From Protonemura montana (taxonomy: Eukaryota > Arthropoda > Insecta > Plecoptera > Nemouridae), in the NCBI GenBank assembly GCA_947568835.1, contig OX387604.1:6665860-6729859 (forward strand): a DNA stretch of 64,000 bases, given 5' to 3'. Within the stretch, counting starts at the first letter, position 1. Each line of letters begins with the position of its first letter. Both the position numbers and the translations under genes were made by a program. Positions 25,299 through 38,186 of the stretch are shown here, piece after piece. The notes under the pieces were generated by a model. It had not been told where the DNA came from, ran no database searches, and saw only the letters and a program-made list of their open reading frames with translations.

Positions 25299-25639
25299 CG
25301 TAAAGTTCTGCCGAAGACGCAGTGGTAACACGAGAAAATAAAATAACTGCAGCGACAATAAAACAGCGAGACGGAATTCTAGAGCTCGTCACAAACATGT
25401 GCTCTATAACACCACTTCTTTTTAATATGGTACTTTGAAATCGTTACAGCGGCGATCTCTCTACCCTCGCATGCACTTTCTGTGGCAATGTTTATACGTT
25501 TTGGACATCCTTGGTGTTTTGCTATTATAGCGACCACCAAAAACCGCAAGTAGTCCTTCCAAAGAGCAAAGAGCCTTGCTCCTTTGCTGGCTGGATTCTG
25601 AGGAACTGTAATGCATCTCGCAACGTCAACGCTGGCCAG

Positions 25640-25690
25640 CGCAGAACCACGCAGCACCGCGCAGTACCGCGCAGCACCGCGCAGCTCTGC
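25640..25690 (+). repeat. 10-bp tandem repeat (GCAGCACCGC)
   Basis: Five 10-bp units: GCAGAACCAC, GCAGCACCGC, GCAGTACCGC, GCAGCACCGC, GCAGCTCTGC. The two ends are the most diverged. Confidence 0.93.
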
Positions 25691-26326
25691 GCCTCTCACT
25701 GCCCGCGGATTTAAACGGTTGGTTCCCGGTGAATATCGACGAATTGGAATTGCCTTGCGATTCAACTTTTCGCAGTAAAATTAAATGGGGCAATTCGTAG
25801 GCCCTCGCTAAATAGCAGTGCAAGTTATTCGAGGTATAAATGCGCGGTTGATCTTCGTCGGTGCATTGTTAACTCGATCCGGCTCGGGTTTCCTTGCAGA
25901 CAAGTGCATGCTTTTAATTAATGCTAACATCATTTAATTACATTCAGAATACGATTAAAATTCCTCACAGAACGTGAGAGACTAGTAATTACGCGAATTT
26001 ATACTTTACTTCTAAATATTCAATAATAGAAATTAATGTTATTTTTTCTGCTTGTTCTATACGCGATGGTTTGCAGCTCGCGTCGTTATCCGAAGCTTGA
26101 TAGCTGCTATTAAAATATCAGGGTTTAGCAATTTCGACCATCCCTAGCTTAGCATGTTAAATGCACACACTAATTATTGCTTTCTAGAGAAGCAGTAGGT
26201 ACGTTAGCTGGCCGAAGGGCACGCGGAAGATTGGCCGCAAGCACCAAGGTTTACTTATTTCTTGAGATCGCGTGACTGCAGTGGCCGGCCGGCCCTCACT
26301 GATTCGATGGGTATGACGACCATGCG

Positions 26327-26371
26327 AGCCGCCGCCGTCGCCGCCGCCGTCGCCGCCGCCGCAGCCGCCGC
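26327..26371. repeat. GCC/GTC trinucleotide GC island
   Basis: Imperfect (GCCGCCGTC)n run, 250 bp left of the hAT element. Opens an alanine-rich frame that is not credible as a gene. Confidence 0.85.
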
Positions 26372-26614
26372 TCACCAAACTCATTCTCAAATGCACGCGG
26401 CCACTGCATTCGTCTCGTCTTGCGAGTTAAGACGAAAAGAGGAGAAACCTAACAGAGATGTTTTACATAAACCTAAGACTCCATATTTAGAGAATAATTA
26501 TGTTAATAGTTGGCGCAACTATGCCAGAGGCAGAAGGGTTAACTAACCATTTCTGTAAGCAAAAGACGTTTTTCCGGATTCGATTTCTATAAAGAACGAT
26601 AAACATAATCAATG

Positions 26615-26622
26615 CTTTGCAC
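26615..26622 (+). repeat. hAT target-site duplication, left copy
   Basis: CTTTGCAC, identical to the copy at 27315-27322. Confidence 0.9.
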
Positions 26623-27314
26623 CAGGGACCGGAATTTTTATATTTTTCGATTCCGATTCCATGTTACACAAAATATAAATTCCGATTCCGACTCCGCACA
26701 TGAAATAATAAAAATTCCAATTCCGATTCCGTAAAGCTCGTAAGAAAACTTCCGATTCCAGAAAACGTACAGTAAAAATGTTGATACTGATTTTAATTGT
26801 TCTGTTCGGTCTCTATCAAAATACAAATGATACAAATGTGGACTGTGACGCTGTCGGCGTCGCGACAAAGGGGTTCGTCTAACTGATCTTGTTAGTAATG
26901 CAAATAGTTAAGAAGCCGCCTTCAAGAATGAAACTATAGTGTCAACACTTCGGTCAGTCGACAGCCGCCCTACGCGACTTCGCACCGAAAATCAAACTAT
27001 CGAAAGTAACCAGCTGCAAAGAATAGAATTCGCAGTGGAAACAAAAATACTACTAATAACCATGATAAAACAAAGTTAAATTTTTACCTACCAACCTACC
27101 TGTTTTATTCTTATCTAGTTCAGCCCGCAGACCACATAGACATAGTGTTAATATTGACTAGAATTTTTTCGGTAAAAGAAAAAATTCCAATTCCGATTCC
27201 AATTGAATAAAAGTAAAAATTCCGATTCCGATGCGATTCCAACTGACTTAAAGTAAAAATTTCGATTCCGATTAGAAAAATATTGATTAATTCCGATTCC
27301 GATTCCGGTCCCTG
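26623..27314. mobile_element. Non-autonomous hAT-type DNA transposon, 692 bp, complete
   Basis: The left end CAGGGACCGGAAT (26623-26635) is perfectly repeated in inverse at the right end (27302-27314), and the element is flanked by a perfect 8-bp duplication CTTTGCAC. An 8-bp target duplication with a terminus starting CAGGG is diagnostic of the hAT superfamily. Inside, both halves are packed with ATTCCGATTCCG-type hexamers on the plus strand (about 26640-26760 and 27180-27308). These lie in direct orientation, so only the terminal 13 bp are inverted. The centre carries a GGCGTCGCGAC island (26844-26866). The longest internal frame is under 80 codons, so no transposase is encoded and mobility would need a partner in trans. 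The perfect TIRs and duplication point to a fairly recent insertion. Confidence 0.92.
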
Positions 27315-27322
27315 CTTTGCAC
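27315..27322 (+). repeat. hAT target-site duplication, right copy
   Basis: CTTTGCAC, identical to the left copy at 26615-26622. Confidence 0.9.
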
Positions 27323-30300
27323 TAATTAAATAAACAGCGTTACTCTTATTTAGATCCATTATTTATGGCTAGCATCAATTTGTTTACGTAGATAAGAGTC
27401 AAGTACCTACTCACTAGACATGGAACAAAATTGTCTTATGGCAAAATGTAATTATTTTTTGTTTGAAATGTAATCGAGACATGCGATTATGTGTTCACTG
27501 CATCGGATAGTGATTCATTGGACATCAGGGGCATCAGGGCCCAGGGCCGGAATCGCCTGAGGGCATGGTGTAGGTGCGATCGGCCCATGTGACTGATGGG
27601 ATGTAAGCATCCCCTCGCCAGGGCGGGGAGCAGCCCTTGACGCGAGAGCTCCATCTCTGGGAGCTCCCGCGAACAGAGGCAGAGCGCGGGAACAAAACTG
27701 CTCGGATCGCTCACAGGAGGCGACCCGTTCCTAGACCAAACGCGCGCCGAATTTCGAAACATGATTTATTGCTCGCTGCTCGAAGCTTTCGGGTCATGTG
27801 TTTTTACACTCAGCATAGCTTTTAGGCGTAAGCGTGGACTATTATAGAAACGGCAATTTTCATTCGTAAAATTCAACAAACCATCTATATAAATCTTGTT
27901 ACTTTGAAAACTGCGTTTTAGTTTTTGCTTTGGTGTAATCAAAATTAACAAAATGAAAAACCAACAACAGCCAACGAACATTAGTTTAGCAAATAAGTTT
28001 TAAAATATAATTTTATGCTGCATTTGTGTCCGCAAATTGGTCTCATTGACTCCGCAATTGACTCATATGACTCACTGCCATTTTTAAAAGCAATAATCGC
28101 GCATTGACTTGTATTGATAAAAAAATATAATTTCCCTGTACCACTTTGCTTTAAGAAAGGCTTGAATAAAAACAATTAAAACCAATGAAAACTGCTACCT
28201 TCTCAACAGACTAAATGTGTAGGGGGTGGTGGAGGGGGGGGGGGGACGAATTAACCGTACATACGCTCAAACAGAAGGTTCTCCTCTCAAGTGCAGGTTT
28301 GCATGAAGTGCGAATTCACAGTCTTCGAATTTTAAGTGTCAAGAATCGGGATTTACGGTAAACAGCCGCGAAGGTGCATACAAGACCCAGCGACGAAGGT
28401 AACATCACGTCTTACCAACAGCTCTTCAATATAATTCACATCCGGCCGTGATTTTTTTTTAAATTTGGTAAGACTTTTTTTAGATTGGAACGTGTAACCA
28501 TTCATGCACGGTAAGAATTATTTCGTAGAGGATGTTTTTTTTTCATCTCGTTCTTTCACGCTTTCATGTACTTTTTTACGTTCTATCTGATACTTTTTTG
28601 TCAATCAATAGTTTTGTTTCATCAGCGCTGGCTAGCTGGAGGATACCAAATCCAATGTTCACATTTCTGAATGAAACTGGATTCGGCTGCGTGCAGCAGC
28701 GTGGTCCGTGGAGCTAATTCCTCGTAGAATCATCCCGTGGACCGTGTCTATATTGACTATTCAAATGTAAATAGTCTAGCATGGTAATGTTATGACGAAA
28801 GGTAAACGATGCATTGCATTGTCTTGCATTTACGGAAATCACTACACCAATCGTTCTACAAACACTGCGAAATTTATTCGTCACACAAAAACTGTCAAAA
28901 AACTGTCAAACCTCTTTTTGCCGTTCCCCTTAACTAAATTTTCCTACCGTTTTCCCTACATCAAAAATGTCGGCAACGTGTTTATTTTATAATATGTATG
29001 ATTACGAATGGTTTGGCAGAAAAGTTGACGGTACCCAGCCCAGACATTACTCGTAATGGTGTAAGGTTGACAATTTCGTAATTGGTGCCCATTTAAAATC
29101 CCTCGCTTTCATTTATCTACTGCTGTTTTCGATATTTCATCTAGAGTTGCGCTTTGTGGGGAGTCGAAGCAAGGCCCTTCTCTGTGAATAACTTCTTTGG
29201 CAGCTACCAACACAGCGTAGCATGGTCATGTGGTCAGACCGTGGCCCTACACAGCGTGGTCGAAAAAGAGGAGTGGTGCTTGGGTTTCAAGGGGCTACAA
29301 GGGGCTACAAGGGACAGTGTAGGTACGTGTTCGACTGGTTAACCGACTTGGTCAGGGATCGAGCAAATGATCCATAACACGTTACGCTGTTACGCGTTCA
29401 CTGATTGGGCTACAAAGAAAAACGAAAGAAACTCAAGTTGGAAGTAAATTTAGTGTAGCTATAGTAAGGTAGCAACTAGGCATGCATGTTAGCGTTGACG
29501 TCGATGGCCATGCCTAGCGACGACACTCACGATGACTGAGTGAAATCCAGGAGTAGACAGGATGAGAGCTGCAGTCTGGACCACAGAACTCGGAAAGCTC
29601 AGAACTGAGAATCCAGGTTCAGAGATGACAGGGCTTCGGGCCTACGCCCAGGACGTATCTCTGTAAAGTCTCGTGGGATGATGAACAGGGTCTTTTGGAA
29701 GGTGATTGGGGGGTGGGGGGAGGGTGCAACTGCGGTTGCTGTGGTCAGATGACTTGACCAGATTCATGGCATTCAGGTAACGCTAGAGATTATCGTGTTG
29801 GTAACAGTGAGATTTGAGGCACGACGTTTGTAAAGCAGTAGATACGAATAATGGTAGTTGTCTGCGATATTTGGTTATTCCTTATTATTATGACAACGAG
29901 ATTGTAGACAGGTACATGTTTTGTGTGTTTTTTTTTCTTGTAAATTTGTGTGGTTTTACGAAATAAAAAATTATAGTTTCCTTTCAAAGTAAGTGTAATA
30001 AAGCGTAGTCAACGATGAAAATATGTGGCGAAATCTGGATATTTCACTGAAAAGGTTGCGATACGGTAGAGGTGCCGGGTTTTGTGAAATGCATGAAATG
30101 CTTGTTGACAGTTCTGTGGACGGGCGTCCAGGGCGATTGTGTGTAATTCAGCAGTGATTTGGGAAAGTTGTTGCAAGCAAGTGGATTATAGTAGGTAAGT
30201 AACTTCTTGAGATCACGGCAACATTATAGCTAGGCTTTGAGTCGCGCAATTGAGAACGTATACGACAGGACAGCGATTTGATATTATCCACCTGCAAAGG

Positions 30301-30600
30301 TACACTTTTTGCATCCGACGCTTGTAACAGGGCACGTACAAGGCTGGCCTAAACCGCTCATTTGCGTACAGAGAAATCTCAATGACTGTGCTTAACAACT
30401 TCACATTACAATAATATCACTTTTATTTGATTTGTCTCAGATCGTTTTTCAAGCAGAGTAGTCAGGTAAATGAGCGTTATTTCTAGTATTTATGCAGTGA
30501 TGCATGTTGCATAAGCATACATTACCTTTAGGTACTTGTAGGATATAGGAAGCCTATTTTTCTGGGAGACGCGAAGCCAATCTTCATGAAAGTGAGCGCA
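27323..30600. other. Non-coding interval with one GC-rich patch
   Basis: The patch at 27490-27760 is GC- and CpG-rich, contains GAGCTCC/GGGAGCTC inverted repeats and is open on the minus strand (91 codons; ATG GAG at about 27654). No splice boundary or family is seen. The rest is AT-rich with a G12 tract at 28234-28245 and nothing further. Confidence 0.55.
28234..28245 (+). repeat. Poly-G tract, 12 G
   Basis: Run of 12 G following a GGTGGTGGA lead-in. Confidence 0.95.
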
Positions 30601-30725
30601 GATTAATTAGTTTTGATTAAATTGGCGTCTAGACTTTGTTTAGCGCTAACTTATTAATTAGCTTTTCAATTAGGATACAAACTATAGAGCAATTTTTTCA
30701 CCGATTAATCCCAACCAATTAAAAT
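30601..30725. promoter_or_regulatory. Candidate homeodomain-site cluster
   Basis: In about 120 bp there are ATTAATTAG, TTGATTAAA, TATTAATTAGC, CAATTAGG, GATTAATCCC and CAATTAAAA. Most are TAAT-core homeodomain-like sites, and one is a TAATCC site of the K50 (Bicoid/Otx-like) type. In AT-rich DNA such cores are common by chance, so enhancer function is only a hypothesis. Confidence 0.2.
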
Positions 30726-31350
30726 TCACTTTGAGAGCTTGCCGCGCTGAGCCGCGCCGAGCCAAGTCGCGACAACCTTAAATTCATAAACTGCCTCTTA
30801 ACACCTGTTTTAAGTGTTAAACTTGTGCAGCCATCTTTCGAAAAACATTTAGCAAAGTTGAGCAGCGTCGATTCTAAAGCTAATCAACAGGGTGATGGAT
30901 AGAGAGGAGCGTGCCTAAAACTCACATTCTGCGCGATCGCGACTAAAAACTACTCTTTGACAAAAAGGGGCATAGGTACATAAAAGGTATACATCTCGAT
31001 AACACCTATACATTAGATAGGAGTAATGTATGGGTGAAGTTACTTCAATTTACAAACGATACAAGATGCATACCTCCAGCTATGCTATTCATTTGTACTC
31101 AATGCCAGGATATTCAATGCTGGCTTAGGATCATTCTGTAGGTATCACGTTGATTAAAGAAAGCGTCATATTCGAATCCGACAGACTATCGGACATAAAC
31201 AAAGAGGTTGTCGTCAAAAAGCCAGCGGCAGCGCAAAATCATCAAATGCACAGAAAATTCAATTAGTCCCGAGTTTCGTGCAAGCAATTAATTTCTCCCG
31301 GTCACTATGCGACGTGCCAGTGCCTGGGCCGGCGCGCTGGACGGAGAACG

Positions 31351-31389
31351 GAGGTGGACAGTGGAGGTGGACAGTGGAAGTGGACAATG
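31351..31389 (+). repeat. 15-bp tandem repeat (GGAGGTGGACAGT)
   Basis: About 2.6 copies of a G-rich 15-bp unit, the last one diverged. Confidence 0.85.
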
Positions 31390-31663
31390 TAGGAGGCAGC
31401 CTGTGGATGGGACGACATCGACGACGCCGGCAAGTCAGGCATCGCAGGCGTCGCGACTGCTCTGCCGTTAGGGCCCTGTCATGGCAATTAGTTCGTGAGC
31501 AAACCTCTAGACAAAAGAAAGAATTCCAATTCTATTCGAAAGTAGAATTTAAAACCTTTACTCATGTGCATTGTTAGAACAACAGTGGAAAGACCAGGCA
31601 AGCATTGCATTCGCGAGCTGTATTCGTAAATGCCACCCTCTCTGAATATTATAAAAAACGAAT

Positions 31664-31676
31664 GGGGGGGGGGGGG
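31664..31676 (+). repeat. Poly-G tract, 13 G
   Basis: Run of 13 G. Confidence 0.95.
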
Positions 31677-33434
31677 ACAGTTTTTGGTGCTATTTAAATC
31701 AACAAAATATACCCGTGTGTTAACATTATTCGAAAAAAGCTTAGGTGTGTGCAGAAAAAATGAGCAAACTTTTCAATGTAAAGCTTTGATTTCGTTGTTT
31801 TTGCACTAAGCTGGTCGAAAGCTGACCACTGAACATTATACGCTGAATACTGAAAGTTGGACTCTGAAAAGTGGCCGCTGAACGCCTAGAGTAGAAGTAA
31901 TAAATTGTATAACGCACCGACGCTTTTAGGGTGGCGTTATATTTTCTGTTTAGTGATACTTTGGTTACAGTTTTCTTTCACTAATTCAATTCGCTAGGCA
32001 ATTGTTTTACGAGTTACGACTAATAACGCTAATATCTTCTATCTTCTATTCCGTGTTGGGAGAAGCCGTTGATATCGTTATTGCTTATTACATTGTGACA
32101 GGCTGCATAAATAACACAAGGAATATCCGAAGTAGAGGATAGAAAAAAAAAAACTATTTGCAAAGAACAAAGCAAAGAAAGTAAGAGGCATATTCTTGAA
32201 CAACTGACTGGTTTCCAGTACAGAGTGTTTGCAAGAAAATTCAGTCTTTCAAACATTGACATTGGCAATGATAGTTCATGATAAATTGAAGACATGACTG
32301 CGTCACATACTGGTCGTACAGTCTTGCAAGAAATGTAGACCTGAAGTGGCAAAATCTCAAAGACCCGGGCGCAGAAATGAGTTAACTAGTATGATAATGG
32401 GATGGAAAACTAAGTTTTCTTGTGTAATGTGCCGCATGCAATGCGCTGTAAGCTTAGTTCCCCATCTGATCGAGGAAGGGAAGGTGTGTACCTGGTGCAC
32501 ATCGAGTGCTCTCAGAGGGTCTAGGTTGCCATACACAGAGCATTGGGCATTACTATAGTTGCTACTAGTTCAGCCTATACTTGGCAGCCAGTACATAACT
32601 ACAAGAAAGTACGTTTATGGGAATCGAACCTGAAACTAGTTCGTTTAAAATATTGTGCAGGCCAAAGGTATTTGATTTGTCTCTTTATTGTTGTATCGGT
32701 TATGAAAAATGTTTGGGCCTTTTGTGGAGTTTTGTGTTCAGCTGTCTTCGCAAAGTAAGAAGGAACGCAAAAAGTTCTTACGTTTGCTAGCCTCTTATGT
32801 ATTGATATTGATAGTCCTGATACTATTTCATAGCAAGTTCTTAGCATTTGTAAGCTTTGTAGCTATTTTGACGTTTCGCGCTTGCCACACACTCTTATGT
32901 TTCTATGCTTTTAGCATATAGTATGATCGTTAGTAATTAATAATTTATATAAATAAATACCTATCTGTTTTTTTATTCATTTCGTTTCGTACGTGAGGTA
33001 AAAACACAATTAGGAATAACCAGTAATCAATATTCAAGGTAGTATTCGTACATAGAAATGCTACGTTAAGTTTAAACTTAAATTGGACAGCCCACATTTT
33101 TTTTCGGAATGATATAGGAGGAGCATTGCTAAATCAAAATGATGCTTAATATGTAACTGAATTCATTAAATGAAGCATCTGTCACATTTCATTTCCCAGC
33201 TCCTGGAGTTCAATCTACGAAACCACTATGCCTACTGAATATTTACTTAGTTAAAAGTTGCCCAATTACCTATCTATGGCAAGCAAAAAAAAAATATTTA
33301 TATATATATATGAGTGTATTAAAAAAAAACACGTCGTCATTTAAACGTGTTCCGTTAAAATGTCATAATTAAGAGATTTGTTGCCATATTGCTGTTGAAA
33401 TGTATCCTTTGCGCATTTTCGCTAGATATCGAGG

Positions 33435-33847
33435 CTAAGAAGCAAACGCAGCTAACGCAGCTACCAACTCACTGGACGGTCCGACCACTGGTCCCCCATC
33501 TATTGACAAAACCAAGGAACCACAACTCAAGACTGTCCTATCGGCTAACGTGTACAGTGTTAGATTGGAGATGAGAGTGCTCGGCGCGCTGTACGGCTCG
33601 GATCGGCGCGATGCCCGCGGCTGTTTCATTCAGCCTACAGCATCATGTTGCTGATAGTAGAGAACGCAGCCCGCCGATCTGCCAAGTCCTTCGGAGTCGC
33701 CGTCGCCGTTGCCGTCGTTGTTGCCGTCGGCTGGCCGGCCAGATACGCGAAGGCGACTGACGGCTTTTTGTGAAAGAATCGACCATCATCAGCAATCTCC
33801 ATGGAAATTATCCACGGCTCCTCGCATGGCTGAACATTTCGATGCAC
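33435..33847 (-). other. CpG-rich coding-like island, two consecutive minus-strand frames
   Basis: Two minus-strand frames follow each other in different registers. 33635-33847 is 70 codons, with an in-frame ATG at the MEIADDGRFF segment and ending ISNMML then TAG. 33435-33629 is 64 codons, starts MKQPRASRRSEP and ends AAFAS then TAG. Codon choice is more protein-like and more GC-rich than the surroundings. The first contains a Thr/Ala run encoded by a GTCGCC/GTTGCC island (33696-33730). Possibilities are a frameshifted exon, 5' UTR plus first exon of a gene, or non-coding CpG-island DNA. No family is recognised. Confidence 0.25.
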
Positions 33848-36800
33848 CAGCGGTGCATAAAGGTTGATCGTAATTAGTCGAACCGTTTGTTTACATTGTA
33901 ATCATTTTCGAGATTTTGTTTTGAGAGATTTTTTTTAAGGTGGTACCTTTTTTTCGGAAGTTAATTATAGGCTTCACTGAATGGACCTGGTGAAATTGCG
34001 CTACACCTCCCTTGCGTTGACTTTTCGTGTGCCACCTTGTCCCTTGGTGCCAGAAGTCTTCGTATTCGGCTATGTGAGTCTGGTAGGTAGAAGGACCGCG
34101 AGCAGCGACAAATCTTAGAATCTCCTCATCCTCGAGGTGGACCATTTAAAACTAGCAAGATATCGCATGCAATGATCTGCAGCGTTTTTGCAATGACAGA
34201 TTAAAAATAATTTTAATTGTCGGAGGTAATTTTCTTTCGGCTGCGCGGTTTTCCCTGAATAGATCGTCAGCTATGGATATCGTGAATGCACACGTTTTTG
34301 CAAGGTTCTTAATATATTATGCCGAGGAATCTTATCGCATTGTTTTCAGCTTTCTTAAGGGAACTTTTGTATTTTTCTATATTATAATTCGTATTATTCG
34401 TAATTTTTCAACAACTCGTGTTGGAATAACAGCAAAGTATTGAGGTACTTGAGTTATCTTTTAAAAATGTTCTGAAATAAAATGGACACACTCATTTACT
34501 CGTTTCAAAAGCACTAAAGAAAAGAAAAACTTGAAAAATGATTGAAAAAAAATGATTCCGATTTTTGCAATTTTTTTAATTTTTCAAATTATCGCAATGT
34601 ATTTCTTGACTAATTGTTCAAATAATTCTGAACTGGACGAAATAGCCAATCTTATTACTGCATATCGCCACCCATGTACCTTTATGAATAAAGCATTACA
34701 TTAATATATTTGATATGATTTCCAAAAACTCCGATGAAATGATTGCCCGACACGATCTTCCTATCCCATTGATGCGTTGACGCATTGAGATGGTCAGTGC
34801 ATCAATTTTACTGACCTGAACGAGTCATACACACGCAGGAAATCCTTCCTTAGCTCATGCAAATCTTATGCTAATAGCTAATAGCATTTTGCAAGTAAAA
34901 AAGCACCCCTTTGAAGCGTGTAGTTCACCTTTGTAATAGATGTCAAATAACTACCTATCTCACAATCTCAATCCAATACGACCTCAATGATAATATGCAT
35001 AATATTTCAGCAGCAGGTTAAAGTTACAAAAGAAGTACCTTTGTACACAGTTGCGTCATACTATGTTGATGATAAGCAGAAAATGTCGTGAAGCAATCAA
35101 TCCTCAAAGTAAGAGCCAAGTGAGTAGCATATAATGCGTCCGCGGGCTTCTATTAGAACAAGCACATCTTCATTATTCTGAAACATACATTACTATTTCA
35201 ATTAATGTTCCACAGGAGTGGGTGAGTAGTTTATGTAATAATTTGCCTTTAGATTCTATTGTAAGCATTAGCTAAAGGTAACGCTTACATAGCTAAAGCG
35301 AAAATCAACTAGAAACGATATTTGTTAGTCTGTAGTGATCCCCCGATCGCAGTCTTCTGCAGCGCGGTGCGTATCTTGGTGCGTGTTAACGTATTGGCTC
35401 CAGGTAGCCAAAAACAACACAAATTTGAGGAAAAAACGATCGTTAGCTCGCCACAATAACAACAGCACATCTCAGCAATGCACCCAGAAGCACACGCAAC
35501 ACACAAACGACACACACTTCCCATCAACGCACGAGGAACGAATGGGAAACGCACGGGAAACGCCCGGGAAACGCACGTGCGTTTGCTTGCGCGACTGAAC
35601 AGAAAAGGACTTCTACTTGAAAATTGACTTTTAGTCGTTGGCGAATTTGTATAGTGTCATGAGAATCTTAGTAACACGTTGTTACACAACGAAACGCGGG
35701 GATCTTTAATGGTGGTAAAATAACTGACATTGAGAACGAAGGCAGAGGAGCTGATTGTGATATTCAATACTATTCGGTAAGAAAATGGCGATTAATTCAG
35801 TAAACATTAATGCTTGGGTACTGACAGGACAAACAATAGGAGCACAAACATTAACAGACCTGGATTGCCTGAAAAGGTGAGATTGATTATTTGGGGTTTA
35901 TGTTAGTAATAAACTCCGGAAGAAATTGTTTGGATAGCTGATTCGATAAACCAAAACACTCGGTCGAAGTTTCTGTTTCTGAATATTCAAGGGAGTAAAA
36001 GAAACAATGGATTTGGAATTCAAATATTCTTTGATAATTTACTTTTACGTAAAACATATTAAACTTATTGTAAAGCGCTCTTAGGCCCATGAACTAAAAT
36101 TTAAAATCCAAATGTATCAGATTAGATTGTTCGCAAAAACATTTGCGTGATTTTTTTCTTTACATTGCGAAAAAAGGTTTGAGGCCTTTGCCAGGGTAAA
36201 TCTGCAGAATGTCATATATTTGTGGCCCAATCTGTCAATCGCTCTGGTTCAAACTGTCAATTTGCTGCACATACTAAAGGAAGGTGTTGTTCAAACATTT
36301 TGAACTGCAATTTTGATTCTAATTTTTTTGCAAAATAAATTACTACAGGGGCCCGCCGAAGTAAATATTTAGCAGGGGTCCAGTACGGAATTCCGTATTG
36401 GTTTACCAGGCCAGTCTACCTCCGATCAAACGGACATAAGAGTATGATTTAACCCCGAATCTTTTTAGTAGACATAAAAGCGAACTGTGAAAGAGTGCAT
36501 TATACGCATTAAAGAAATTGCCTATTTTATGTCATTAAGGAGTATTATGCATTTTTATGTTCTTTTCAATATTCTCCGGGCCCTGGATTACAAAGTCTGG
36601 AACTTGCAAACGCAGAATTAAAACTCACATAATCAGTGCATGTTACCTACTTATATTTAGTTTAAATTAATCTCATGTCGCTGCATAGAATGTTATTTAC
36701 CTTGCGATAATGCTGGGTTATTCTGATTAAATGTACACAAGCTCTCCTTACCGGCGACAAAGAAAATATGTGATATAATGGGAAATAGGAAACATTGTGT

Positions 36801-38186
36801 TTTGTTACTGACAAATGTCGACTGCGTAAACACAGACGAGGGGAAAAATATATGTGGGGACTCCTCGATGTCAGGTGTGATTTTGGGTTAATTTGTTGTC
36901 CATTGTTGAACACGTAATGGAGAGACCAGAAATTAAAATTTGTTATCGTGAAACAAACTTCAAAATTCATATGTTTTCCTGCCAACCGGTAAAATGGGCC
37001 ACGAATATTCACCGCAAATTTGCACGGAATTATTATTTGTCGGCTTAATACTTGAGATGGTCACCAAACCATGCTGTAAAGCAAGTGTGAAGATTTTTAG
37101 GTTGACTAGAATCTATTAGGTACGTTCATCTTCTTGCATATTCAGATAAATTCTACCGATCTCACGGTTTCAGCAATCTTCATTGTATTCTCCCATTTCA
37201 CTGGCGGACTCAGAACCATATCAATGCTCATTACCTTAAAACAACATTTGCAAACCGATTGCAGATCAACTTCGGCGTAAATAGAAAAACAATAATACGT
37301 AGGTATGTAAGAGCACTAACGAAGCAGACTGAAACTGCAGGCGAATAGATACCAAGAGTGGAATTGTTAAGCATCCCATTTACACGAGCAAAATAGGAAT
37401 AATTAAACAGAATTATATGGTTCGGTTTTTGTGGCGTTCCCTGGTCGACGGGGTTCTTAAATTTGAGACGAAATACGAGATAATTTAAAAGTAACATTTG
37501 TTTTTATAGCAATCCGGAGAATGCTTTCAGTTGAGTTCGCTTGAGATTCCAGCACTCGGCACTCCGGAGTCTGCCCGGCAATCTCTGAATGCAGAAACTG
37601 GTAATGTTGCAGGGCCCTAAATTCAGGGGCTTTGAAAAATATCACGCCCGCGCATTTCCTTTCCATGTCAATCACAATGCAACACTAGTACTTAATGCAT
37701 TTCATCTTCGACTGCAGTAGATACGGCTATCAGATTCAGAAACTCATCCTTGTGCACATCCCTGATTGCGTCGCGTAAAATGAAAAGCTATCAACTGATA
37801 TTAGTACAAAAAGACTGGCAACAATAATTGAGATATTTTTAAATTCATTACTCGCGGAGCAGGATTTTACTAACATATTTGGATACTAAAAGTATAACTT
37901 GGTTGAAAGTGTGCTTACCTCCGAAAGTAAAACACACGCCGTGGTATTGTGATAACCTGTATTTCTTATAATAAATTAATGTGTACTATTCTCAATTATA
38001 ATCTCTAGAGTCATCTTTTACCAATTGACAGGACACCAGTGTTTTGTTAATCATTAGTACTAAATGGTACTGTCAAGGATGTTGACCAACTCTGCTTATG
38101 TTCCTTGTCTTACGTGTCTTGAAATTCATGATGGTGAACATGGCAATTAAATTGTTATTATCAACGTAGGACGCTATAACTTCTAA
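33848..38186. other. Non-coding interval
   Basis: AT-rich unique sequence. The 116-codon minus frame at 36662-37012 has no splice or family support. Only the small repeat at 35544 stands out. Confidence 0.6.
35544..35577 (+). repeat. 11-bp tandem repeat (GGGAAACGCAC)
   Basis: Three copies of GGGAAACGCAC/GGGAAACGCCC. Confidence 0.92.

Larger units (their letters stand above)
25088..26326. other. Non-coding interval with two small GC-rich tandem repeats
   Basis: Apart from the repeats at 25229 and 25640, nothing recognisable. The 128-codon minus frame at 25379-25765 gets much of its length from the 10-bp repeat. Confidence 0.6.
30726..33434. other. Non-coding interval
   Basis: Contains the GTCGCGAC palindrome at 30766-30773, a 15-bp repeat, a GC island at about 31412-31457 (GTCGCGAC at 31450) and a G13 tract. 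Nothing else is supported. Confidence 0.6.

Noticed and set aside
32612-32640. Perfect B-box match (GGTTCGATTCC) on the minus strand
   Set aside because: No A box at a suitable distance and no acceptor or T-stem pairing; likely chance.
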